Source: a virus. Taken from it: 24,013 bases of DNA. Within the stretch, counting starts at the first letter, position 1. The number at the start of each line of letters is the position of its first letter. The notes beneath the pieces were generated by a model. That model was given only the letters and a program-made list of their open reading frames with translations. It was not told the origin of the DNA and did not search any database. This document shows, piece by piece, positions 6,301-14,145 of this stretch. The DNA is taken from positions 1-24,013 of IMG/VR virus record IMGVR_UViG_3300037584_002022; one strand, given 5' to 3'. Both the position numbers and the translations under genes were made by a program.

Positions 6301-9192
6301 GAGACAATAATTGTAGGAACATATACAAATAGTAATCATGTTAGGAATACTGATCTTCCTAGATTTGAAAGAAACGATACAAAGCAGAATCTTTTCATCT
6401 ATCGTGCTGAGACAATAACACCATACAAATATAATGTTCAAGATGGTGTTTATCATTTATTTGTTCTAAATGGTAATAATACTGTTGAGAAGGAATTTAC
6501 TTCTGCAAAGTATAATCAGAGTGTTGTTGATCTTTATCCACAGTTAGATAGAGATAATACAGATGATAATCCTCAAGCATCTCAGTCATATGCTCAATTA
6601 TTTCCAATAGGTCAAGTTTCAACTAATGATCTTAAGAAGAGTATAACCAGAGAGACTATTAATACATTTGTAGATACTTTTGGTATTAGTAATACAATCA
6701 ACACTATATCAAGTAGTGTTACTAATCCTACTTTAACATTAAGTTCTGAACATCATTTAAATGGTTTAAGATATGTTGAAGATGGTGATATTACTAGTAA
6801 TACTAATAACGCAGCACCTCATGTATCAGGTACTTATCATAATATCAAACTATTCTCTAGTTCAGTATCTCCATCAAGTGCTCCTTGGAAAGGTGCTACT
6901 GCTAAAGTAGTTGTAGATGATACAACAAAATTAGTTACTTCAGTAGAAATAATTGAAGGTGGATCTGGATATTCCGCAGGTGATGAACTATATTTTGATG
7001 CTTCTTCTGTTGCTAACGGAGGAATAGGTGGTGCACCTACTAATAGTAAGATTACTGTAAAGGCAGATCATATTTCCATAGTTAATGATATAAATTATCT
7101 ACAAGTAACAGGTATAACAACTGGTACTGATGCTTATTATAGAATTCAATCAACACCTGATGAGAATCAAGTAAACATCCGCACACACGTTGATAATCCT
7201 ACTATTCTACCTGGTCAGCAAATACTTGATCTAGGACCTTATTCTGAAGTTACTGGATTTGATCCTACAACTGATTCTGAGACTGTAGATAATGTTACGA
7301 CTACTACATTTACTACTTCTACTCCTCATGGATTATCAGCAGGTAATCGTATTAGATTCCTCAATAAGGATGATAAGAATTTAGTTGATATTGTTGTTAG
7401 TGAAGTTAAGACTGATGCTACTGGTAATCCCACAATATTTACATCAATAACAACAGGAATTACACTTACGTCTACTGCTGCTAATGATGCTACAACTCCT
7501 AAGTATCTTCTTAAACATGGATTAGGTTCTCATGATGCTATATCTGGAAGAGCTGGCGAGAATCTAGGTACAAGAGGTGTACCATTCTTTGACCATGATA
7601 CACTTCAGTTAGGTTCTATTATAGCAACTGAAGGTCAGTTCTTAGTCAATTTTGGTGATGGAACGGTAATTAATAGTGGAACTGCTGCACAAAAGTTATC
7701 TAAGAGAAGATCTGTTGAATCGAGATTCCCATTAGGATCTTATATTCAAATTGATAATGAAATTATGAGGGTTCGTAAGAAGTCTCTTGATGGAACTAAC
7801 TTTGATAATCTAGTTGTAATTCGTGGTGCTTTAGGTACAAATATTGCTCCACATGATGCTAAATCTGTAATTAGGAAGATTAAACCATTACCTCTTGAGG
7901 TAAGAAGACCATCTATCTTGAGGGCATCTGGTCATACATTTGAATATCTTGGTTATGGTCCAGGTAACTACTCAACTGCTCTACCACAGATAACTAAGAG
8001 AACTCTAACTGAAAGAGAAGAGTTCTTATCACAGTCACAAGAAACATCTTGTGGTACTGTTGTTTATACAGGTATGAATGATAAGGGTGATTTCTACATT
8101 GGAAACACCAAGATTTCTGCTGACAGTGGTGAACAAGTAACATTTGATATTCCAATCCCAACTGTAACTGGTGAAGATCCAAGTAAGTTAAGTGTTATCT
8201 TTGATGAAGTTATTGTTAAAGAGAGAATACTTGTTGAAGGTGGAGCATCTAACCAGATACTTTCACAGTTCAATGGTCCTGTCACATTCAATGGAACGGT
8301 TAGATTTAGTAAGGATTTAACTGTCACTCAGAAATTAAAAGTTCTAGGTGTAGTTAATTTCCAAAATGAAAAAGATAATAGCTCAACAAATTGTGCTAGT
8401 GGTAGTTTAGATGCTGCTCTCAATGTTACTGGTGGTGTTGCTATTGGAAAGAATCTTTATGTATGTAAAGAGATTAAGACCTTCTCTAGTGAACAAGCAG
8501 TTAGTACTAGTTCTGGTGCATTAGTGGTTTCTGGTGGTATTGGTGTTGCTAAAAATGCTTATATTGGTGGACTTGCTTCTATTACTGGTAACACAACTAT
8601 TGGTGGTACATTAGAAGTAACTAATGACACTACTCTTAAGGGTAATGTAACTCTTGGGGATGATGTTAGCACTGATACGGTAGCATTTAATTCTAAGATT
8701 AGCACTAATTTACTTCCATCAACAAGTGGTAAAACTATTGGTGACGCTACTGATAAATGGGGCAATATTTTTGCTTCTGATACTACTTTTGATTCTGTTA
8801 ATATTGTTGGTACTACTCCTTCTAATAGCAAAACTTCAGGTGCTTTAAAAGTAGCAGGTGGTGTTGGTATTAGTGGAGATCTAAATGTCGGTGGTGATAT
8901 TACTGCCTTCTCTGCTTCTGATAGTACATTAAAACAAAATGTTGTTGTTATTCCAAATGCTTTAGATAAAGTTAAAGCAATTTCGGGTAATACTTTTGAT
9001 TGGGTAGAAGGTAGGTCAAGTAAGATTGGTGCTGATACTGGTGTAATTGCCCAAGAAATTCAAGCATTAGGATTGCCTGGTGTAACTACTGTTAGGGATC
9101 ATGGTATTATCGCTGTAGATTATCAAAAACTTGTTCCTCTTCTAATAGAAGCAATTAAGGAACTTTCAACTAAGGTTGATGCTTTATCATAA
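3313..9192 (+). CDS. Giant tail protein with beta-helix and S74 chaperone domain
   Basis: This 1959-residue protein is probably a tail-fibre or baseplate appendage. Residues 15-50 (GRILYVNPNDLDATDG, LTKPFKTIQRALIES) resemble the start of pectate-lyase-like beta-helix phage proteins, and the long Asn/Thr/Ser/Gly-rich body fits beta-solenoid folds. GGSGYSAGD (1216-1224) is a motif common in phage structural proteins. Three related fibre repeats begin near 1701, 1735 and 1843 (pattern AL.V.GG(V/I)). The last 91 residues match the intramolecular chaperone/Peptidase S74 domain: S1869-D-S-T-L-K1874-Q-N places Ser and Lys five residues apart, as in the known self-cleaving Ser-Lys dyad. Such domains drive trimer folding and then cut themselves off before the serine. 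The start is ATG 3313 with GGAG upstream. I recall similar proteins in cyanomyoviruses. Confidence 0.87.
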   Translation: MPLNKLENFIKNTEGRILYVNPNDLDATDGIENQGNSLTKPFKTIQRALIESARFSYLEGNDNDITEKTTILLFPGEHLVDNRPGFGIKSVAGDARAVTPSGAVSNIGATETFTLTLNSNFDLTQEDNILYKFNSVHGGVVVPRGTSIVGLDLRKTKIRPKYVPNPTDDDVPNSAIFRITGSCYFWQFTIFDGDETTLVYTDNQDFGSANQSKPTFSHHKLTVFEYADGVNNIESYQLTDLQVYYSKLSNAFNRASTREITQKFPVNTGGFAPQRPEFEIVGAFATDDKAISRIIAGDGATAGNLVTVTTSLPHEVSAGTPIKINGVNVTDFNISTKVQNVIDENRFTYLLPFVRPNLPAGPSAGLSGSGAFVSVETDTVTGASPYIFNCSMRSVYGMCGMHADGSKATGFKSMVVAQFTGVSLQKDDRAFAEYNPTNRGYDKISYTKQTGNKLSSESSSLINETVYHLKSTAVYREGWKNIHVRVSNDAVIQIVSVFAIGYHMHFLMESGGDASVTNSNSNFGQFALGADGFKKRAFDKDNRGFATNIIAPRAVVSDNFEVEWLQVDKDSTQKIYAACVSGNNSDGTSINLNDPAVTRKNRIYLLGQTNPTLPPSDIAQGFRIGAKVNEKLEINAGAYSATIFMSKGAKQVASSTSEKKYTSVFHSDPVNNVNDSIYVIEDVGGHELMNGESIRIISESGRLPEGLDPHAVYFAITSTQDSDLATNEIRIASSRANAELADPEYLKTISDRASGDLKILSRVSDKRPGELGHPLQFDTTTYNGAWDLDNPSTLSDRIGGWFVHVDMDNTINKGLIGSSLYSTYYTGTAPAELTGEEIPYIVRRDDSRSLDEKLFKVRYVVPKEIVDAKDPTDGFILQDSSSTGVTRIEDFDRTEIGNGNDLTIQPNDPGYEFDRNLRFIAHLSYDTNSTIATVRSDKTHNLKPNDQIIIRGITTTTNTTGLFDKEFNGTFKVETVIDDKTFTYKVKKLVDGEPVGETIIVGTYTNSNHVRNTDLPRFERNDTKQNLFIYRAETITPYKYNVQDGVYHLFVLNGNNTVEKEFTSAKYNQSVVDLYPQLDRDNTDDNPQASQSYAQLFPIGQVSTNDLKKSITRETINTFVDTFGISNTINTISSSVTNPTLTLSSEHHLNGLRYVEDGDITSNTNNAAPHVSGTYHNIKLFSSSVSPSSAPWKGATAKVVVDDTTKLVTSVEIIEGGSGYSAGDELYFDASSVANGGIGGAPTNSKITVKADHISIVNDINYLQVTGITTGTDAYYRIQSTPDENQVNIRTHVDNPTILPGQQILDLGPYSEVTGFDPTTDSETVDNVTTTTFTTSTPHGLSAGNRIRFLNKDDKNLVDIVVSEVKTDATGNPTIFTSITTGITLTSTAANDATTPKYLLKHGLGSHDAISGRAGENLGTRGVPFFDHDTLQLGSIIATEGQFLVNFGDGTVINSGTAAQKLSKRRSVESRFPLGSYIQIDNEIMRVRKKSLDGTNFDNLVVIRGALGTNIAPHDAKSVIRKIKPLPLEVRRPSILRASGHTFEYLGYGPGNYSTALPQITKRTLTEREEFLSQSQETSCGTVVYTGMNDKGDFYIGNTKISADSGEQVTFDIPIPTVTGEDPSKLSVIFDEVIVKERILVEGGASNQILSQFNGPVTFNGTVRFSKDLTVTQKLKVLGVVNFQNEKDNSSTNCASGSLDAALNVTGGVAIGKNLYVCKEIKTFSSEQAVSTSSGALVVSGGIGVAKNAYIGGLASITGNTTIGGTLEVTNDTTLKGNVTLGDDVSTDTVAFNSKISTNLLPSTSGKTIGDATDKWGNIFASDTTFDSVNIVGTTPSNSKTSGALKVAGGVGISGDLNVGGDITAFSASDSTLKQNVVVIPNALDKVKAISGNTFDWVEGRSSKIGADTGVIAQEIQALGLPGVTTVRDHGIIAVDYQKLVPLLIEAIKELSTKVDALS
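8917..9192 (+). other. Peptidase S74 / endosialidase chaperone domain (sub-feature)
   Basis: Codons 1869-1959 of the giant tail protein encode this domain. It starts SDSTLKQN, continues with FDWVEG, GVIAQEIQ and IIAVDYQKLVPLLIEAIKEL, and ends in a coiled-coil-like helix. The predicted cut is just before S1869, which would leave a mature protein of about 1868 residues. Confidence 0.85.
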
Positions 9193-9198
9193 TAAATA
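9192..9198 (+). promoter_or_regulatory. Putative late promoter ATAAATA
   Basis: ATAAATA begins on the last base of the giant tail gene's stop codon and ends 17 nt before the ATG at 9216. That ATG has no clear Shine-Dalgarno sequence, so transcription from here would give a short leader. Confidence 0.5.
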
Positions 9199-9215
9199 AC
9201 TAAAAATCATTATAA

Positions 9216-11132
9216 ATGGCTAATATTACCAAATCATTTAATTTCCGTAATGGAGTCCAAGTTGATGATGACAATCTTTTAGTAAACCCATCGGGTCTGG
9301 TAGGTATAGGAACCACGGTTCCTACAGAGGCTTTAGACGTTAGGGGAGATTGTGTAGTATCGGGACTTGTAAGTTCTACTACTGCTAAATTTGGTACTCT
9401 TGAAGTTACTGATTTAAGTATCGGAACAAATGTTTTTGGTACTGATAGTATTATTGGTGCTGGAGTTAGTATAAATTCTGGAATTATAAGTGCTTTAAGT
9501 TCTGCTGGTGTTGTTACCTATTATGGTGATGGTGGTAAGTTAGATAATATTCCTACTTCTCAATGGAAAGATTTAAATATTGGATTAGGTTTTACCAGTA
9601 TATACAATGAAGGTTTTGTTGGAATAGTTACTGGAGATCCAAGATTCGCTCTTCAAATTTCAGGATCAAATGATTTATCTAACTTTATTGATGGTGTAGG
9701 TATTACTTCTGAAGGTGGTATAGTTGCTACTGGTATAGTTACTGCAGGTATAGTTAAGTCACAGGCTTTTATAGGTAATGTTACTTCTGGTATTAGTACA
9801 TTAGGAATTTCAACTGCTGATAAAATAGATGTTGCTGGTATAGTTACAGCACATGGTGGTTTTGATGGCGATTTAGATGGTAATATTGTTAGTGGAGTAT
9901 CTACTATAACTCAAGTAGAATCAACTAATGTAAATGTTTCTGGTGTTGTAACTGCTACTACTTTTAAAGGTGCTGTTGAAGGTGGTGTAACTGGTAATTT
10001 AATTGGTAATGTAACAGGTCATGTTGCTGGTAATATAGTTGGTCTTGCTGCTACGATTAATGGTCCACTATCAGTAAGTGGTGATATTACTGGATCTACT
10101 GAAGTAAACACTGTAAGAGTAGTTTCTTCATCTTCTAATCTAGGAATTACAACTGTAAGTACGTTAAATATAACTCAGAAATTGGGTATTGGTATTCCTG
10201 CACCTGCTAATAATATTGACATATACAGTTCAACAGATACTACAGCAGGTTTTATTGGAAAAGAGAAGTCGGTTATTCTTTTAGGTCAAAGAACTGCTAC
10301 TGGAATAGGTGAGAGTGTTACTGCTCTTAGATTTGGTGCGAGTGATAAATCATTCGAGATAGTGAATGGAGACTGTGGAGACATTACTAATGTTTTACAT
10401 GGTGGTACATTTGTTGGTGCTGCTAATACAGGATCATTTAAGTGGTTATATGGTCAAGGTAATTCTAACTTGATGACACTTACTTATGACGGTAAGTTAG
10501 GTATCGGGAAAGCAAATCCAGAGACTGCATTGGACGTTGTTGGTGTAGCTACATTTGCTAATTCTGTTAGAGTTGATGGAAGTCTTACCGTTAATGGAAC
10601 AATATTCGGTGATGGATCTGGAATATCAAATATAACTCTTCCAGCGATTATTAATAATACTAATCTTAATACTACAACTGGAATCTCAACACTTAACGCA
10701 TTACAAGTTGCTGGATCTATTGGAGTTAATACCGTAGCGATTGGTACTGCTATAGAAAATGTTGGAAATGGTATTGGTGTTGATGCTCAACGTGATACCG
10801 CACTATTCTTGAGAGTTGGTATTGGAACTACTTTACCTGGTACTTCATTGGAGGTGAAGGGTGGATTATTTGGTAACATGCCAGGTAATGTAAGTACAGA
10901 AACTCTTGTTGTTGGTAAAACATTAACTCAATGTGCTGTTGATTTTTCTGATGCTGGTAAGGATTTACAGGGAGTAAGTGCTGGTAGATATTTCATGCTT
11001 CCACCCAAGATAACTACAACTCAGAGAAATAATATAACGTCAGGTAATCTCTATCCAGGTGCTATAATTTACAATACTACCACAAATAAATTACAAGTTT
11101 ATAACAGCAGTTCATGGGTTGATTTACATTAA
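9216..11132 (+). CDS. GIGTT-repeat virion structural protein (fibre-like)
   Basis: This 638-residue protein carries four copies of a GIGxxxPxxxLDVxG-type motif, near residues 30, 324, 429 and 535. That motif is common in trimeric phage tail fibres. Between copies lie short beta repeats such as GIVTAGIVKSQAFIGN, VTATTFKG and VTGNLIGNVTGHVAGNI. The C-terminus (TTTQRNNI at 600-607, then IIYNTTTNKLQVYNSSSWVDL) is a widely shared phage fibre ending. The start MANITKSFNFRNGVQV is typical of a virion-attachment segment. It has no chaperone domain, unlike the gene before it. The TAA overlaps the next ATG (TAATG), indicating coupled translation. It is very probably a virion protein; its exact place in the tail is not clear. 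Confidence 0.8.
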   Translation: MANITKSFNFRNGVQVDDDNLLVNPSGLVGIGTTVPTEALDVRGDCVVSGLVSSTTAKFGTLEVTDLSIGTNVFGTDSIIGAGVSINSGIISALSSAGVVTYYGDGGKLDNIPTSQWKDLNIGLGFTSIYNEGFVGIVTGDPRFALQISGSNDLSNFIDGVGITSEGGIVATGIVTAGIVKSQAFIGNVTSGISTLGISTADKIDVAGIVTAHGGFDGDLDGNIVSGVSTITQVESTNVNVSGVVTATTFKGAVEGGVTGNLIGNVTGHVAGNIVGLAATINGPLSVSGDITGSTEVNTVRVVSSSSNLGITTVSTLNITQKLGIGIPAPANNIDIYSSTDTTAGFIGKEKSVILLGQRTATGIGESVTALRFGASDKSFEIVNGDCGDITNVLHGGTFVGAANTGSFKWLYGQGNSNLMTLTYDGKLGIGKANPETALDVVGVATFANSVRVDGSLTVNGTIFGDGSGISNITLPAIINNTNLNTTTGISTLNALQVAGSIGVNTVAIGTAIENVGNGIGVDAQRDTALFLRVGIGTTLPGTSLEVKGGLFGNMPGNVSTETLVVGKTLTQCAVDFSDAGKDLQGVSAGRYFMLPPKITTTQRNNITSGNLYPGAIIYNTTTNKLQVYNSSSWVDLH

Positions 11133-14002
11133 TGTCTATTTCTGTAACCAAAACTGGTCCATATTTTGCTTCGGGTGAAATAAAATGGAGTGCGATGAGA
11201 TCCAACTGTAAGGAATCTTCTAGTGGATCTATTTCTGCCTCAGAACTTTTTCAGAATACCAATATTAGAGATATAAATCCAATAGTACCTCATTGTACTG
11301 AAAATAATCAGGTTACAGATGAATTTACACTTAGTAGTGGTAAGTATCTATTTTCTGGAAATGCTACTGATTGGAAAGCATCTTTGATGCGAAATTTTGT
11401 AAAACGATATACTGCAAATCAGTCAGGAATAGATTCTAATCTTGATCTTGGTTTATATACTTCTAGTGGTAATAAAGGTCTTGATTGGGATGGTCAAGGT
11501 GTTGCTGATGCTGCTGGATCAGTTAATGGAAATTACACTAGAAATATTCAAAAAATAATAAACATTACTGGTAGTGCTAGTTCTACTGATTCTGGAAATA
11601 ATGGTGAACCTGGTGGAGGTGGTATAGGAAACGAGAAAGAACCTGCTTGTAGATTGGTTCTACCCAATCCAATGAAAGGAATTAATATAAGACTTAATAA
11701 TAGTGGATCTATTATTGGTGCTGGTGGTAAAGGTGGAAATTATACTTCATGGCAAACTAATAGTGATCCAGGTAAAGATGGGGGTACAGCATTACAAGTA
11801 TTCCATGAGGGTTCTGAAGTTCCTACTATAATAAACAATACTGGTCAAATATTTGGTGGCGGTGGTAGTGGTGAGCAAGGTGCTATGGGATTTCCTGGTT
11901 CTGCAGGACAATGTACTTCATCTGGATCATCTACTAGCATATACATTGGAGGTTTTTATGATACATGTAGTGGAGGTGGTGCTGGTTGTAGTGCTGGTGA
12001 TAGTACCGTTGGAACTGTTTGTTTTTGGCAGATAGATTGTGATGGTGATGGAACTTTTGATGGTAGTATTTGTGCTACTTGGTGCGAATCTACTACATAT
12101 TGGACTAATAATTATGGATCTAGTACAACTCCACAACCAGGTATTGGTGGTGCTGGTGGAAATGGTGAAGGAAGTGGTCAACCTAGACAAAATGGTTTCC
12201 AAGGAACTAATCCAGTTCAGGCATCATGTAGTTCTGGTAGTTTAGAAGGTGGTCAAGTAGCAACTGGTGGTGGTGCTGGTGGTAATGGTGGTGCTTATGG
12301 TCAACCTGGATCTTCTACAACAGGAATTCCTGGTGATGGTGGAAGAGGTGGTGCTGCTATTTGTGGAAAGAATTATACTGTTACTGGATCTACTGGTGGT
12401 ACAAATATAATGGGTACTGTTGGAAACTTATGTGATGGTACTCCTGCTCCTATAATAACTCAACCAGGTCCCCCAGTTATTACTGTAGGTATGCTTAATG
12501 GAAAGAATAAGCACGTTAGATTTAATAGACCAGCAAACTTCTTACATGTAACATCTAGACATCCAAATGATCCTGAAGATGATACAAAATCTGGTGGTAA
12601 TGTTGCTTTCATTCTTCGAGATATATGTAATGACAAAGCAATGCGTGATTATGCATTACGAGATTTGGTTATCTATGATAAAGATAATACATCACAAGAG
12701 ATATTAAGATGTAGTTATAATCATCCTAGTACAACTGATCATGAATTAGATCTTGCACCAGGAAGTTATCCTCTGAAATGGATTGGTTTAAATCCTTATA
12801 ATACTGCTACGGCTCCTTTTGGTTATGATATAAACAATGACACTTATGTTCCAGATGATAGGAGTGGATTTGGATCTGATCCAACGGAACCAAATCATAA
12901 TCGTAGAAATCCTGCCGTAATAGTTAATAATGACCAGCAAATAGATCTGTGGGATACAACAAATCCTGATATTAATAGAAGATTTATATTGTTACCTGAA
13001 GCTGGTGGAACTTCAAATATTCAACTTTGGGAAAGATCTTGGGATACAAATAGAGGTCATAATAATGCTACTGATTTCCCTGCCATTAATAATCTTTGGC
13101 ATCAATATATGAGAGATCTAGCAGTCACTACAAGTAATATTGATACACAAACAAGTGCTTCATTTGGAAGTGATGATTATGTCCAAGACGGTATATGGGA
13201 ATTTAATGTTGATCAAGGAGCAACAGGAGTCTATACAATAAAAGTTAGATCAGATAACAATGCCAAGTTTTATTGGGGAGTAACTCCAGATATAACACCT
13301 AGCAATGCATTAGGTTTTATGGAAACTACACCATTCGATAGTCATGGTGCTAATTTTGGTATAGGAGAAGCACCTACAGGATTTACTGAACTAGGTCGTA
13401 TTTGGCCATACTCAAGTGAAGGTGGAAATGGTCAGACAAATTGGTTTAATGGTTGGTCGAGACAGTTAAATGCTTCTGGACAACCAAATCAGGGTTGTAC
13501 CTACTGGCAATTAAATTTAACTAATGTAGGAAAAATATATTTGTTAATTAGATTAGTTAATCAACCTATTAATAACCCATCTGATCCTGCTGATAATGAT
13601 GCTTGGGCAACCAACCCAAATGGAGTTGCCTTCGAGGTCTTTAATCCTAGTGGTAGTGTAATTGCTAGATCTACTGATATATTAGATAAGTATGGTACTT
13701 TTGGATTACCCGAAGTACAATGGAGTGTTACTAATGTATCTCATGGTGTACCACCAGATTATATGCAGGGAACTTCTATGGCTCTAACTTCAACTGGAAC
13801 TAAATCAGAATTTCTCTCAGATAATGTCTTTAATGATAGTGTTCCTGATGCTTCCTCTGGTACAGCAACAATGAAACCACAATGTAACAATGATGGAACT
13901 GTAGTAACAGGAGGAGTTACTAAAGGTATGGAATATAAGTTCGTGGCAAATAATACAAATAATGGTGTCAATACAGATGAGAAGACGATTATAATAAACT
14001 GA
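11132..14002 (+). CDS. Glycine-rich adhesin-like tail protein
   Basis: The 956-residue product begins with a motif seen in phage tail adhesins (GEIKWSAMRSN, SGSISASELFQNTN at about 15-46). Residues about 150-430 are glycine-rich (GEPGGGGIGNE, GAGGKGGN, FGGGGSGEQG, GGAGGNGGAYG). This resembles proteins whose tips form polyglycine-II sandwiches, such as the gp38 adhesin of phage S16. The region is interrupted by a Cys-rich insert (seven Cys between 261 and 318) holding DCDGDGTFDGSI (302-313), a calcium-loop pattern. The C-terminal half is an unrecognised beta-rich domain with many Trp and Asn. It is the last gene before a strong terminator, ending the structural block. A receptor-binding role is inferred from composition and position. 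Confidence 0.7.
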   Translation: MSISVTKTGPYFASGEIKWSAMRSNCKESSSGSISASELFQNTNIRDINPIVPHCTENNQVTDEFTLSSGKYLFSGNATDWKASLMRNFVKRYTANQSGIDSNLDLGLYTSSGNKGLDWDGQGVADAAGSVNGNYTRNIQKIINITGSASSTDSGNNGEPGGGGIGNEKEPACRLVLPNPMKGINIRLNNSGSIIGAGGKGGNYTSWQTNSDPGKDGGTALQVFHEGSEVPTIINNTGQIFGGGGSGEQGAMGFPGSAGQCTSSGSSTSIYIGGFYDTCSGGGAGCSAGDSTVGTVCFWQIDCDGDGTFDGSICATWCESTTYWTNNYGSSTTPQPGIGGAGGNGEGSGQPRQNGFQGTNPVQASCSSGSLEGGQVATGGGAGGNGGAYGQPGSSTTGIPGDGGRGGAAICGKNYTVTGSTGGTNIMGTVGNLCDGTPAPIITQPGPPVITVGMLNGKNKHVRFNRPANFLHVTSRHPNDPEDDTKSGGNVAFILRDICNDKAMRDYALRDLVIYDKDNTSQEILRCSYNHPSTTDHELDLAPGSYPLKWIGLNPYNTATAPFGYDINNDTYVPDDRSGFGSDPTEPNHNRRNPAVIVNNDQQIDLWDTTNPDINRRFILLPEAGGTSNIQLWERSWDTNRGHNNATDFPAINNLWHQYMRDLAVTTSNIDTQTSASFGSDDYVQDGIWEFNVDQGATGVYTIKVRSDNNAKFYWGVTPDITPSNALGFMETTPFDSHGANFGIGEAPTGFTELGRIWPYSSEGGNGQTNWFNGWSRQLNASGQPNQGCTYWQLNLTNVGKIYLLIRLVNQPINNPSDPADNDAWATNPNGVAFEVFNPSGSVIARSTDILDKYGTFGLPEVQWSVTNVSHGVPPDYMQGTSMALTSTGTKSEFLSDNVFNDSVPDASSGTATMKPQCNNDGTVVTGGVTKGMEYKFVANNTNNGVNTDEKTIIIN

Positions 14003-14073
14003 TGTAATTCTCAAATAATATACATACCTTTGTATGGATTGTACGAGAAGCTCTATAATTTCTTAAAGAACCA

Positions 14074-14089
14074 GTGGCAGAACTGTCAC
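14074..14089 (+). terminator. Hairpin upstream of the main terminator
   Basis: GTGGCA (14074-14079) pairs with TGTCAC (14084-14089) around a GAAC loop, with one G-U pair. It lies four bases before the next hairpin. It may help termination or protect the 3' end of the structural transcript. It has no U-tract of its own. Confidence 0.4.
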
Positions 14090-14113
14090 AAGACCCCCTC
14101 AAGGGGGTTTTTT
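14090..14113 (+). terminator. Rho-independent terminator ending the structural block
   Basis: ACCCCC (14093-14098), loop TCAA and GGGGGT (14103-14108) form a GC-rich stem that extends by AT and G-U pairs, followed by T's at 14108-14113. It is the clearest terminator in the window and separates the late tail genes from the helicase group. Confidence 0.9.
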
Positions 14114-14115
14114 AA

Positions 14116-14124
14116 TGCTATAAT
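14116..14124 (+). promoter_or_regulatory. Extended -10 promoter for the helicase group
   Basis: TGCTATAAT is an extended -10 element (TGn plus a perfect TATAAT), three bases after the terminator T-tract. No TTGACA-like -35 lies at the right distance, which is usual for extended -10 promoters. The next start codon is 21 nt downstream at 14146. Confidence 0.55.
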
Positions 14125-14145
14125 ATATTCAACTGAGAAACATTG

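Noticed and set aside
14003-14090. Possible tRNA or small RNA in the gap before the terminator
   Set aside because: Short inverted repeats exist (CATAC/GTATG at 14023-14036; GTGGCA/TGTCAC), but no cloverleaf, T-loop GTTC motif or CCA end can be drawn.
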